From the NCBI GenBank assembly GCA_001600055.1, contig BCIV01000021.1, positions 76,290-140,289 on the forward strand: a stretch of DNA of 64,000 nucleotides, given 5' to 3'. The DNA is from Filobasidium wieringae (lineage: Eukaryota > Basidiomycota > Tremellomycetes > Filobasidiales > Filobasidiaceae). Position 1 is the stretch's first letter. Each line of letters starts with the position of its first letter. The notes beneath the pieces were generated by a model. The model saw nothing but the letters and a program-made list of their open reading frames with translations, had not been told where the DNA came from and did no database searches. Shown here in pieces: positions 1 through 13,571 of this stretch. A program made the translations under genes and the position numbers.

Positions 1-216
1 CTCATTGCGAATTTGTGTGTTATGGATATTGTGGAGGCTACCTTTCATGTTAGCTGTTTGCCTGGTTGACCACCTTCACATCGCTTATCAAGCTTACTAC
101 CAGTATTGAAAGCAGCGGACCACGTCTACCAGTCTTTGAAGCGTGTCAAACAAGGCTTTCATAGTGCTTTCACCCCACTTGATTCCTCAGCTGGAAATTT
201 GTAACACCGTCGCAAC

Positions 217-1177
217 ATGCCTAGCGTCACAGATACAGGCAAGAATCTCTGGATCGCTTCTAGTGACGGAGATCTAGAAAGAGTGAAGGTAGGCAAGCAT
301 GTTCAGTCGAATCGTACCTATCTGGGATCGCTGATATCTTCTGCCTGATCGTAGCACCTTATAGAACACCAGGGTAGGTTGTCGAGGATACACAGCGAGA
401 TTCGATGCCTGTCTGAGCATCAGTTATCTACAAGGTCTCTCTCCTAATGAAAAAGACGATAATACGTATACACCCATGTCAGTAAATTCCGAAGCACATC
501 TTGTACCATCGCTTATCTTATCACTTATTTTCTGGCGATAGGCATGCAGCAGCATCGTACGGTCATTTAGAGCTGCTAGAATATCTCATCGAAAAGGGCG
601 GCGATATCAATATTACAGATGAAGACGGTGATACGCCACTTTTCACTGTGGAAAATGTCGACACAGCGAGATGGATGGTCGATCATGGAGCTAATTACGA
701 CATGAAGAATAACGAAGGTCAAACAGTAAGTCGCCTTGAGAGCCTTTCCGAATTCGGCGTGTTTGTGCTAACAATCTAATGCAGCCGGCAGAGTATCTGT
801 TTGAAGACCACCCCGAAGCCGCTGTATACCTACAGTCACTGCTCGTAGGTGCTGGCCGAGCTCCTCAGATCCTGACCGTTCGCGAGCTCGATCCATCTAC
901 ACAATCAACCGAGTCCGCGTACCAAACGGAGCGGCTATCTTCCCAACTGACTGACGATCTTATGGCTCAAACAAGTGAGATCATGGAACGCGCAGAACGA
1001 GACGGGACGGATCCAGAAGAAGAGTTGCGAGAGATTGTCAGTCGAGCCGTCTTGCAGGGGTGGAGGGGTGCTGGTGTAGGATCCGAGATTCCCGAAACTG
1101 GGGAACACGTAACGAATAATATTGCTGAGATGGAGGGCGCTGCGGAACCGGATAGTAAACGTTCGCGGAACGATTGA
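217..1177 (+). CDS. Ankyrin-repeat protein (YCR051W-like)
   Basis: Small soluble ankyrin-repeat protein of about 230 residues, resembling budding-yeast YCR051W in layout; its partner is unknown. The start ATG at 217 opens MPSVTDTGKNLW. Four introns restore a continuous frame: exon 1 ends at 288, a short exon reads HLIEHQG, the next reads GLSPNEKDDNTYTPM, then the repeat HAAASYGHLELLEYLIEKGG and a second repeat (GDTPLF...ARWMVDHGANYDMKN) follow. The C-terminal third (from PAEYLFEDHPEAA) is acidic and helical and ends in a basic SKRSRND. No catalytic motif, signal peptide or membrane segment is visible. The repeats and splice phases are read directly; a protein-interaction role is inferred from the family. 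Confidence 0.85.
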
Positions 1178-1275
1178 AGGTGGGATCCAGCCGGTAGTCG
1201 TTGTATTAACTTCCAGTTCCGATGAGATGTCTTGCCATTTTACCAAGCCGCATGCTGTAAGACGCTTCCCCTAAT

Positions 1276-2748
1276 TCAGTCCAGTTCATCGAAATCGCCA
1301 TATCGCTCTCTCAGGGCCGCTTGCTCGTCCGATCGAATCTCTGCTTTCAATGTCCGAGCCAGGACGATCAGTCGAATGGTGAATCTTTCGGATATCGTTA
1401 CATGTTCAGGCGATCGCTCCGGGTGCAAGACGCTAGTCCAAAGAGCAGCTGTATCTAGGCGAACGCGTAGCTTGTTGATTCTACGGTAATGTTCAGCTGT
1501 CGCTTCGCACAGCAAAGTGACGGACGAAGGACCGCTTTCGACGACTTGGTCTGCAAACCAGTCGAAATGATCTGATAAGAGCTCCTCCATGATTGATGCG
1601 ATACCATCTATCAAAGCGTCTTGCTCTATCCGATTTGGCAGTATGAATGCGCCAGTAGCAAGCTGATAATATGACATGACAGGCATTGTAGCATGTCTTT
1701 ATAGAGCGAGTGATCACGTCTGCTTACATGAGAGAGCAAGCTTCCTGCTTGGGTGCGACAATTACTGTCTCTGATGCTTTCGGACAGAGCTAATAATGGC
1801 AGGTGGAGTTCCCTGAATCTGGCCTCCTGGTCATTGGAGAATACCGGAAGCTGTGCCAGGAATAAGGGTGAGTAAGCTATGAGGCGACTATGTCAATAAG
1901 TATTGATCACAGGGCAGTCATTTGGAAGTACTCACCGGGAGAATTATGCGCTGACTGATCTTTTATGTCCTGGTCCCAAACATCTAACAGCCAAGTTAGA
2001 AGCTGTCGACCGCTTTCATGGAGCGTATCTCCATCGGCTCCGAAGACGAAATCCCATACACCTTTATTCTGATCTGGCCTGAAAAGCGCACCTTGCATAC
2101 AATTGTAGGCAACCTTGCCAATCTCAGCTTCCGTGTAATCCATTAATTCGGTTCTGCCACGGACGCAGTTCGGCAACACTTGCACGAGTAACCGAACTGG
2201 TGGATGCTGCAACACATCGTATAGCATTTCTAGAGCAAATCTGACCTGAGGATCCGTTTGCTGAGTTTCAGGATCGAATCTTGCAGAGGACAATGGTATG
2301 TCATGATGCAAATTCAAGAGAGTAAGGAGCAGGATATGGATGTGTTGACTGCAAATCATAGGCCTTTAGGCTAGGCGACGACATCTGTATCATCATGTGA
2401 GCTGACAAACCTGTTCAAGACATGATTACTATCCAGGAGAAGTCTGAAGGATCTGAGAACAGCTCCAACTGGATGAATAGTAACATCGGTTGATTAGCTG
2501 TCTTCACCGATTAAACTGCCAGAAAATCTTGGCTCACGATCACGCTCAGCGAGTTGCAGATCGATCCGGTGGTATACGCTGTAAGGCAATCGATTTCTAG
2601 AATGTACAATCGGAGTCGACATGGTGTCAACGTGTACGCTTCGTATGGCTGAGAAGGGGAGGTAGAGGATGTCCAGCAGGGCCAGCAGATCCAGCAGGGT
2701 GCCATCGTTATCATCATTTGTGGTAGCGAGCGAGGTAACGAAATGCAT
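1276..2748 (-). CDS. Unidentified helical protein
   Basis: I do not recognise this protein. It is reconstructed from about five exons on the minus strand: a first exon opening MHFVTSLATTNDDNDGTLLD, a linking exon reading VLRSFRLLLDSNHVLN, a long exon from QHIHILLLTLLNLHHD through DPQVRFALEMLYDVL to LLTWLLDVWDQDIKDQ, an exon LIAYSPLFLAQLPVF...SLLSH, and a last exon LATGAFILPNRIEQDALIDG ending GDFDELD at 1276. All junctions keep phase with GT-AG borders, which supports a real gene. The product is rich in amphipathic leucine helices, as in HEAT/ARM-like folds, but no diagnostic motif is visible. The start is uncertain: a later ATG in the first exon (MSTPIVHSRNRLPYS) is also possible. The promoter is shared with the kinase gene starting at 3244. 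Confidence 0.6.
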
Positions 2749-3243
2749 ACAGTATTATTCCAACGTTGGGCCCCGGAAGTCAGATCAAGCGGGAGAACAA
2801 TAGGTTGAGCACACTTCTCATTTGATTACCACCGCCTTCACTACTCAACCTCCAGCCAGCAGCCAGTGGGGCCTCGTCGATATTCACGTCTTATCAATAC
2901 AATCAGCAAATGCTTTTGGCATAGACGAACGGCGTATCTTAGCTTCGGCTCATGAGCTTTACCGTATCTCCTTTGGACACACCCTTGATCTTTTCCTTGT
3001 CGTCGTTTGTCTCGCTGATTGGCTTCCCGTGCGCCCTACTTCGGAACTCCTGCCGCTCTACCAAGGAAATCACATTCTTTCAATCGGCCTTACGGGCTAA
3101 TTCATAACGACTACACCCCTCATACAAGTCGAGGAAATCAAGCAATCAAGAAACAGGTGGAATTGTCGATTCGAGTCAGGTGTTACATCGCAAGCCCTTC
3201 TTGAACGTAGCTTAACTGATTCGAGAGCTCGGACCCATTAAAC
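2749..3243. promoter_or_regulatory. Divergent promoter region
   Basis: About 495 bp between two divergently transcribed genes, the minus-strand helical protein and the plus-strand STK32-type kinase. It must hold both promoters and 5' leaders. The short ORFs in it have no recognisable product. I see no clear TATA box or repeat. Confidence 0.4.
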
Positions 3244-5191
<1,948 letters not shown>

Positions 5192-5379
5192 AACCCCTAC
5201 GAGGAGCGTTCAAACGTTACGACATCCGTTGAAACCGCAACCCGTTCAGTTGACCTTTCTTTCATTGCATGTGTTTTGTGAATTCAGTCTTATAATAAGT
5301 ATAGCCAGGCATCGTTGTATTCTCATCTCAATGACATCTATTGCACCGTTATGCGTTCATTACATAGTGGATCTACACG

Positions 5380-8300
5380 TCATCTAGGTAACGAGAGCTG
5401 GCGGTTCATTGCAGGTGTTACCGGCTTTGAAGCCCTTCTCCCACGTTTGGTGGCCACATCGATTTCCAGCCCGTCATCGGCTGCATCGTCGTCCTCATCA
5501 GCGTCATCGAAGGTGTCCTGGAATTGACCAATACCGAAACGATCAACAGAACGGCGATTCACTAAGTTGCCGTTCACGTTTTCCCGGAAGGAACCCCGAC
5601 CGATTCTTGCAGGTGACGGACAGCCACGAGAGTATGTCCTATTTCCCGTTTCAAGATGAAGTTGCCGTGTTGGGGAAGTTGGAGGGGATCGCGCTTGCGA
5701 AGTAAATGTATCGCGCGGTATGGCCCGAGACGGTGGCGAGTCGTCTAATCTTACACTGTCTGTCTCGACGTCTGCTTCTGCAATTGTCGGCGGCACGTGA
5801 GAAGGAGAGAAACCACTTTCGATCAAAGGAACCCCAGAATCCAACGCAAGCCCATCATTGGTAACGGCACGCGACGATTCGCTCCCTACGTTTCCAGGTT
5901 CGACTGCTTCCGAATCAGATCTACCATGCCAGCCGTTCGAATTTAAAATCCAGGTCCCCTGATGCAGATCAGCTGCTCGTGTAGGTGTCTCGTTCCATGA
6001 AGTAGCCGCTCTGTGAGCCCCGTAGACGGACTTGATAGGAGCACCATAATCGTCGTCATCAGATAGATCGCCTTCCCAATCGGCTTTGTCAAGGTCAGGA
6101 GTGGCCTTATCCATTGTGTGCAAAGTTTCCTCCTCGTCGTCTTCGATATCCGCGGTAAAAGATGTTACTTGAGGAATTGGCGGAAGAGTATGAAAGGACA
6201 TCGCTGGACTGGGCTGTCGGGAAGACATAGCGCTGGCAGACGCAAACGTCTCGACGCTTTGTCGAGATCTCAAGTCTAGAGGCGGTGTGGGAAACCGTCC
6301 AACGGTTGGGAGACGATCGCGGGATGATTCTACCTCGCTACCTCTGCGATAGGGTAGACCTACGTTAGATGAAATAACAGAAGAAGCTGAACTGCTTTTT
6401 TGGCTGGATCCACGAGTGAGGAGCTTAGCAAGCTTGCTGTGTAATCCACTCGCGCTTGCACTTCCTGTTACCGAACTGGCGTTGCTGATAGCTCTTTGGC
6501 GGCCAGACTTCAACCGATTCCCATCAGCTGAACTTTTCTGGTCAATGTCACCAAGTCGCTCAGCGGAGTTGGATGTCGACAAGAACTTTCGAGAGGCTGT
6601 CGGGTCGGTGTTTCCAGACGACGGTGGGACAAGATGCGTCGATTGTCTTCGGATGGGACCTGCTGGCGGGCCTCGCCCCAGCAGTAGATTTCCAGAGGAT
6701 GACGTTGTTGAGCGATCCGACATGCTCCGTCCTAACCTATCGTTGGGATCCGAATTTACAGGCACAGCGTAGTTGGGAAAGGACGAAATGTGGTGGAATC
6801 TATCCAAAGGTGGAAGTGGAGAGATCGATCGGGCAGACTTTCCACCCAAGACCGAAAGCCTTCGGACTAATCCGTTTGGTCGAGGGGAAGATGAGCGTGC
6901 ATCCGAGGTCTCGGACGTACCGGAAGGTATGCGAGAAGACCATCCGGAATTCCATCGCGTGTGCTGGCCTGTCAGAGGCGAGCCCGGAGGATGAGTGGCA
7001 TTTGGGCTGGTACTAGACGCTGAAACTGACATCGACCGGTCTCCCAGATGTACAACACTATTGCTCCTGGAGCGCGAGCGAAGACTCCCGGTATTGCTTC
7101 CGAAAAGTCGGTTTGACAGATTCCTCATCCCTTTCTTGAATTTGTCGCGGAAAGAATTCGAATTAGTGACCGCTGCAGCGACTTCCGCTGTTGAGACAGT
7201 GACAAAATTTTCAGCTGAAGGACCAGTGGTGGTCAGCCAAACGGATTTATCGTTAAGTCCTCGAAGCGTGAAGGGATGCGTCTGTGAGCCACCAGGGGGA
7301 AGGACATAAGGATATGCTTGTGGTCAACGGGTGGAGATTGGCACTCACCTTGACATCGGAGAGCTTTATCCGCTTAGTAGGGTCTTTATCTAGCAACTTA
7401 TCCAAGAGATCGACAACCTCGCAAGCCTCCTTGGTCAGAGTTGACGAAGGGCCTTTGCGATAACCCTTACGCCCCCCAGTATATTGTCGATCCGCGCCCA
7501 TATAATCCGGTACTGGGAAGTCTTCAACCGGGATGATCGATAGCAAATGGAATTCACTGATGGAATCAAACGGTACCGTGCCGAATAAGAAGCAGTAGAG
7601 CGTGACACCCAGCGCCCAGACATCTATCGCTTCAGTGATGGGTGGTCTCTCCTTCCTTATCGCGGGAGATTCTGGTCTGAGAGTATTACTCGTGGAATGC
7701 GCCGAGTGTATCGAAGATCTGCTATCCAACTTGTTCTCATTAGTCGGTGGAGCCGGGAAAACGTAGCCCGGGATCTCGCGAGCTGGAGAGCTACCGGTAC
7801 TCGGTGGTCCAAGATCACTGAAGCAGAGCTCGGGGGCGAAGAATGCTGGAGACCCAGCAGTCTTCGCTAGATCGTGTTCGTTTGCGTAACCCAGATCGTC
7901 ATCTTCTTCTGGCGAATCCCCATCGCCAGTATTTTGTCCTCGCAAAACTTGGGAATAATGAGAAACACCGAAATCAGATATTTTGACGATGCCGTCGGCA
8001 GAGTATAGAAGGTTGGCTGGTTTTATATCTCGATGAATGATACCTTGATGATGTACTGAAGGACAAGCCGAGTTGTTCAACATTCACCGTTGAATCACTT
8101 AACGTTTCGGTGTCGCTTACGATATTCCAGGCCCAGTACTATATCCCGGAAGGTCTTTCTAGCCTGATCGACGGTGAGCAGAGGTTTGCCCTCTTCCGTC
8201 TTCCATTTCACCTCTCCACCTTCACAGTATTCAAGCACTATCCAGAAGACCACACAGTCAGCAGGCGAATAAAGCAAACAGACAGGGCGTGTATTGACAT

Positions 8301-10273
8301 ACCAAGATAGATCTTCTTCGAGACCGGGGCATCGATGACTTCTCGAAGACGTACTACATTTGGATGGCGGCATTTCTTGAGTATGGCTATTTCCTTTTTC
8401 AGTCTGTGGAATCGTAGGGCCTTGTATCAGAATGGATATAACCAGGCATCTTAGGAATGGAACTCGCTTTTCGTTGGTCACGCTCGTTTGTCGAGCCTCG
8501 CCCGTCAGGCCAGGATAGCCAACAGTCAATTTCTTCACGCCAGGCAACTTCTTTCTGGGCTGTCGGTCAAGAATCTTGATTGCCCAGTATCCTCCTTCAT
8601 GTTGGCCAACCCCCTTGTCAGTATCCCACTGTCCGTTTTCTGTCTGTGACATGTTGCGCCGGGAAGACGTGTTTTCTTGCGAGATATCTTGCCCCAATCG
8701 AACTTGTCCATGCTGACCTCTCCCTATTTCTTTCAAAATCTAGAGAAACCGCGGCATTGGGTTATTGATACGGTGGTCTCGGTTCACATCGCCTGCCAAT
8801 CACTTACAACGTATTGATTGACCATTTTGCGACCAGTAACTGCATCTTTTGTGAAGTTGATGTCTTGCGTTTCGATACTATCGTAAATTGCTTATGGGTA
8901 TCCGTGCGTTGTTACACGAAGAGTCTTACTTACACAGCTTCATCGTCATCTGTTGTCAAGCCTCCTACACTTCTTCCCCAAGTTCCACTGCTTGTACCGT
9001 ACATCGCGCTAGAACCTGCTTCATCCTGACTGCTACCTTCTGTATAAGTCCGGCTTCGAGTATATTGCCTGGCCCTCCCTCGTATAGGATTTGAGTTCAC
9101 ATCACCCCGCAATTCCTCCATGTGGTCTTCTCTGATGTTGCTTCCTCCCGGATTTTCTCTTAAGGACGAGGCAGGATGATGCAATTCACCGCTGTGAGCG
9201 GAAAACGAATCGCGACTGCTCCTCGATCGAAAGCTGCCGCCAAGATCGGAATGTTGTAGCTCTCCATGAGTAGTCAAGCTAGGCTTGAGACTACCCTTGA
9301 CACGCTCTTTCAGGCTGGATCTCTTGCTGAGTTGAGCTCCTGTAGGAACCGGATTCAAGGAAGCCGTCATCCGAGTCGCTAAGGGTACCGCGGGTGAAGA
9401 TAAAATCTGTTGTGTAAGCAAACTTGGCCTTCGGGGAGTAGCTGTAGGAGGAGCAGAAATAGAAGCACCGGGATTCGCTGTCATTCCGTGCCGAGCTATC
9501 GGTAAAGTTTGAGAATGAATAACACGCTCGAGCTGTCCACGCCGAGCATACTTACTATATGAGCCTCCTGCTACAGTAGATGGTCTGCTGGACTGATTGG
9601 CTTCGAAACCGAATCCAAGCGGACCGCTTTGGCGCCGGCGAGGAGTCTGGCTCCCTGTGCTATTGCCCGTCGATTCTCCGTCGTCTTCCATGACCTCAGT
9701 CTCACCTCCGGACGAGATGCGAACGTTATCTGACGAGCCGTCCCTTGATCTTGGGGTATGAGTTACAGACTCCAAAGTAGTTCCTCGACTACTAAGAGGG
9801 GACACAGACGCGGTTGGAGTATAAGCGGTCTTTCCGGGAGAGTAGAACATGTGGGGATCGAGTGGGGCAGCGGGTGATATCATCGAAGGAGATGCTACGA
9901 ACCCTGCATTACCGGATGTCGTCGGTGTTCCTTTAGTTCCTCCGTAGCTTGAACTACTTGTCTCTACGGGTGGTAACGCAGAGAAAGAAGCTGTATCGAG
10001 ACCTTGAGTCGTAATGGTCGGCTTAGCCGGTCTCGACAAAACCTTGAAACTGCTACGGCCCTGACTTTTTGGCACGGCAGACACAGGAGTATACGACGAA
10101 GAGGGATTGACGACAGAATTTGACGAGGAGGATAAAGATGGGATGGAAGTCTGATTGGCTAGGTCCGGATCGACATAGGTCGTGTGATGAGCAGAGGAGG
10201 ATGCAATTCGTGAAAGGGGAGGGGAGACAGAACTTGTCTCCTGAGGTGCAGGTCTTGTAGGGGTTTGCTGCAT
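5380..10273 (-). CDS. Large CaMKK/SAK1/Ssp1-type protein kinase
   Basis: Very large (about 1,350-1,400 residues) protein kinase of the CaMKK group that in fungi contains Sak1/Tos3/Elm1 and Ssp1, which activate AMPK (Snf1). The long first coding exon (10273 down to about 8930) is serine- and proline-rich and disordered. A short exon then gives GRKMVNQYV, followed by EIGRGQHGQVRLG (glycine loop), YWAIKILDRQ (Lys), LEYCEGGEV (hinge), HRDIKPANLLYS (catalytic loop), SDFGVSHYSQ (DFG) and FFAPELCF (APE). An insert of about 60 residues separates APE from VWALGVTLYCFLFGTVPFDS. The domain closes with DKDPTKRIKLSDVKTHPFT. The last exon (about 580 residues) is a disordered phospho-rich tail with acidic DEDDDAADDGLE near the end. 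Flanking disorder and a small kinase core match the family. The start at 10273 is the first ATG of the open frame; an upstream exon cannot be excluded. Confidence 0.87.
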
Positions 10274-11583
10274 AGTATCAATCTTGTTGCCGTCGCAAAT
10301 CCGTTCGCAACCTCTTGAGTTTCGATGCTCCCTTTGAATTCGACCGGTCGCAACAGATAAAGCGCTGATGTGTACTATATTGTTGCTGCACCTCGAGTGA
10401 CGATAGTGGACGTAGATCTGACAGTGGTCGCCTAATTCATCCTACCGCCTCTGGCAGTTCGCAGCCTTCGAGAGAGCCTTATCAAGATTTCAATAGGGTT
10501 GTCCGGCGAGGTTATTTACCAGAGGAGTGTAGAGTAAGTCTAGCTTGGAGGTTGTTGGGGTATCGTATCTTTTAAAAGCTTGCAGTCAGACTAGTTTGTA
10601 TGTTGCCGGTCCAGTGCGCTGAGCTGGAAGACAGTTTCTGAAGCGACCGGTGCCAACACCAAGTTGCCTGCTGCTTTCGGGATTGTCTTGTCGAAGCCGA
10701 TGATCCGTTAGGGTACCGTACGAGGGCTCGAAACCGCTTTCGCTTGACAACTAGGCGACTATTAATAATAGTGTTGAGCACAGTCGTCACGGATTGCTAA
10801 GGGGGTAGTAGCTAGATGCGGTCGAACGAGGCAAGGCGCATTATTGCATTGTTGGCTGTTGAATGCATTGAATGGTATGTTTACGAGAATACCAGGTTCC
10901 AGAAATGGTTCTGCTTGCTTGCAGAGCTTGCAGCTTGCAGCTAGCTTGCTTGCGCGTTTGGAATGAATATGGTCGGGCGGCGCGCGGCCTCGGCTCACAG
11001 ATGGGGACTAAGATGATACAAATAATATACAATTTGGACATGCAATTCGACTACCTAAGATGTGCTCCCTGTTGACGGCTAAGCCGTTTGATGCCTTGAG
11101 CTGTGCAGTGCCCTTGAAATGCAAGCTAACCCAGAATCGAGCTAGGAGTCGATACAGCAAGAGGCATGGGGTAATGGGCGCAACAGCGACAGATCCCCCG
11201 CGGTTCGGCTGGCAAGTCGAACGCCACATCACCAATCAGGGGTCGAAGTTGAAGTAAACTCCGCACGACCTCGAATCGTGTATGTACCCTGAGTTGAGAC
11301 CTCGGTCGGCTCGTAGAAGTCACTCGGGTAAGAGCCAAATGTAGAGCTTACTATACTGACTGACGGAGCAAGTGACAGAGATCGAAGGAGCATGGCAGGC
11401 AAAGGCGCTGAGCTGACTAAGCACGGCTGACACCTCCGCTTGGCGAGCGTGATAAGATATACGATGTACTCTAGCTAGTGCTTTACATTCTCATTCCCTT
11501 ACGCATAACGTGCATAACATACATGGTCTTGATCATCACCTGTAGCCTGTAGCTTCTAGCCTGAGACACACGTTCCTGCCACC
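10274..11583. other. Intergenic region, divergent promoters
   Basis: About 1.3 kb between the large kinase (minus) and the RING protein (plus). No gene is supported; the small ORFs overlap one another on opposite strands and have no recognisable motif. A tract at about 10914-10953 repeats GCTTGC and AGCTTGCAGC in imperfect inverted and direct order. The region probably holds two promoters and long leaders. Confidence 0.4.
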
Positions 11584-12605
11584 ATGTCGAACTATGAAGG
11601 TCGGTCAATCATTTCCTGGCAATGCGAGAACAACCAGCTCATATTTTGTTCCCCAGAGGACCATGGCATAAATGATACCAACAACAACAATAACACGCAA
11701 ACTGCATCATCGAATAGTGCGAATCAGTCGCCTTATGCTGCTCGAACCGCTCCGACCAATTACGCTGAATTCGCTGAGATGATGCAAAGCTCTATGCACG
11801 AAGACGCTGGCCCGGGCATCATGGTCGATGAAGATGTTTGGGATCAGGTCTTTGGGGGATTGATTGGAAGGTACATCTATCCAGCCATTCGATTCGATAG
11901 GATGAATGCGTTCTCATCCGATTCTCTACGTATTCCTCCTCGAATTTGAATATAACCCTAGATCAAGCGGGGCCTCCGACGAGTTCATACATAACCTCAA
12001 GCGAATATCCGAGAGCGATCTTAGAGCTACTGGCCAAGACCTATGTAAGCGATGCCCGACGATCATGGGCAGATACATATACTCACGAAGAGAATTGATT
12101 CGATAAAAAGATGCGGAATCATGCGCTGTTTGTCAGTTGACGTATGCGGAGATCTTGACTGAAGAGGAGTATGCGGAAGCATCAGATCATTACGTTGCAG
12201 CTGGAGTAGGCGAGCTGGGTCTACGACGGCTTCCATGTCGGCGAGCGAGCTCTGGCCAGCAGACCGAGGATGGACATGCGATATGTGGTAAATGCGCAAT
12301 GAAATGGCTACGAATGGTCAGTCGGATCTGGATATGATCTGAACTGGTGTGCGTTACTGATGTGCAAGCGGAACTTCGACCGATTTTCTGACTTGTAGAA
12401 GAACACGTGCCCTGTTTGTCGAGCCACGATGGACCCTGGTGTACCTGAATCTACGGAAGAATCTGATGCTGATGGAGCTCAGGATGATCAACTTCTCCGC
12501 CTGTTTCAAGCGTTGATAGGGGACACAGTCAGACCTGCGAACACCGGCAGTAGTCATCATCACGGCGGTGAGGCTAGGGAAGATTTCTCGGGAATGTATT
12601 CGTAG
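11584..12605 (+). CDS. RING-finger protein, putative E3 ubiquitin ligase
   Basis: Probable RING-type ubiquitin ligase of about 250 residues. The ATG at 11584 sits in an ACC-ATG context. An in-frame 57-bp GTCGGT...CCCCAG segment (11600-11656) looks like an intron; removing it gives MSNYEEDHGIND. An Asn-rich linker (DTNNNNNTQ) and a low-complexity region follow. The zinc-binding part reads CAVCQLTY, then LPCRR, GHAICGKCAMKWLR and, after another intron, KNTCPVCRATMD. This supplies paired Cys-Cys, a His and two further pairs, but the spacing from the third Cys to the His is longer than in canonical RING-H2 or C3HC4. The C-terminus after the RING is acidic and short and ends GMYS at 12605. Ligase activity is inferred from the domain only; no membrane segment is visible. 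Confidence 0.75.
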
Positions 12606-13571
12606 TCATTTGTTGGCGGTTCGACGGGTAACAGTCAAGAAATCTGAGGCCATATGATCACTATGATCACTATACATACCCCTATACCCCAAAGTTTAGC
12701 CATGACATGATTCTCATACACGTCATCCTTCGATCGCGTCTCGCTCCTCCATAGAGCGACAAGTCTCAGCTTCCGGTAGATTGGACGAGACCAAGCAGGT
12801 CAGCTTAGGCTGAGTACGGATCCCTATTCCAAGTAGACCATCGAAACCTCAAGGTTCATTCAGGAAATGTCTCTCTCGCAATAGACCAGCAATTGAAGCT
12901 CTTGTCTCTTGATTTTGCTGCTAATCACAACCTTTTGCATCGTTATAATCTTTCCTCCTATTCGACCGTGCCGTTTGGCCAGAGCAATTCAGAAATTGGC
13001 TTCAGACGATCGGAGGCTCAGCACGGTACGCTGAATTTCTGTAAGTACTTATTGTCATGAGACGGAATGCTTCCATACAAGCTATATATGCCTCCACCGG
13101 TTGGTATGAAGCGTAGTCGCTGACAATCGGCGTTCTCGTGCTTCTCCCTCGAATAGATTTCCAACGACCTATCGGACCCAAGCCGTACTTCTATTAGCTA
13201 AAACGCAAGCCGGATACTTACTATTCGAATTCACTCGTTTTGATACACAATCAGGTGATATCAAGAGCACAACTTTCAAGCTGGCGCTCTCAATCTCTTG
13301 TTCCCGCTTCCCTGTTGCGGAGTTTAGAGAGCTCGGATCCACCTCTTTTGATATCAAGCTGAAAATAACGAAGTTTAGCAAGTACTCCTTTCGCATCCAC
13401 ACTGATACGCTAGGGAGCGCGCAGTCTGTATCATTGGGCTCCTACAAACCTTCAAGAACAAGGTGTAAAAACATTACCGGATCTGCACGGAAATCAACCT
13501 TAAGGAAAGCTTTAACGAAACAACGGTCTAAACGATATTCGTCAGAACTTTTGCGATCGTATTTGAGAGAT
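12606..13571. other. Intergenic region
   Basis: About 965 bp between the RING gene and the C2H2 zinc-finger gene, both plus strand. It should contain the 3' end of the first and the promoter and leader of the second. The frame of the next gene is open back to 13434 without an obvious reason to start there. No tRNA, repeat or further gene is seen. Confidence 0.35.
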
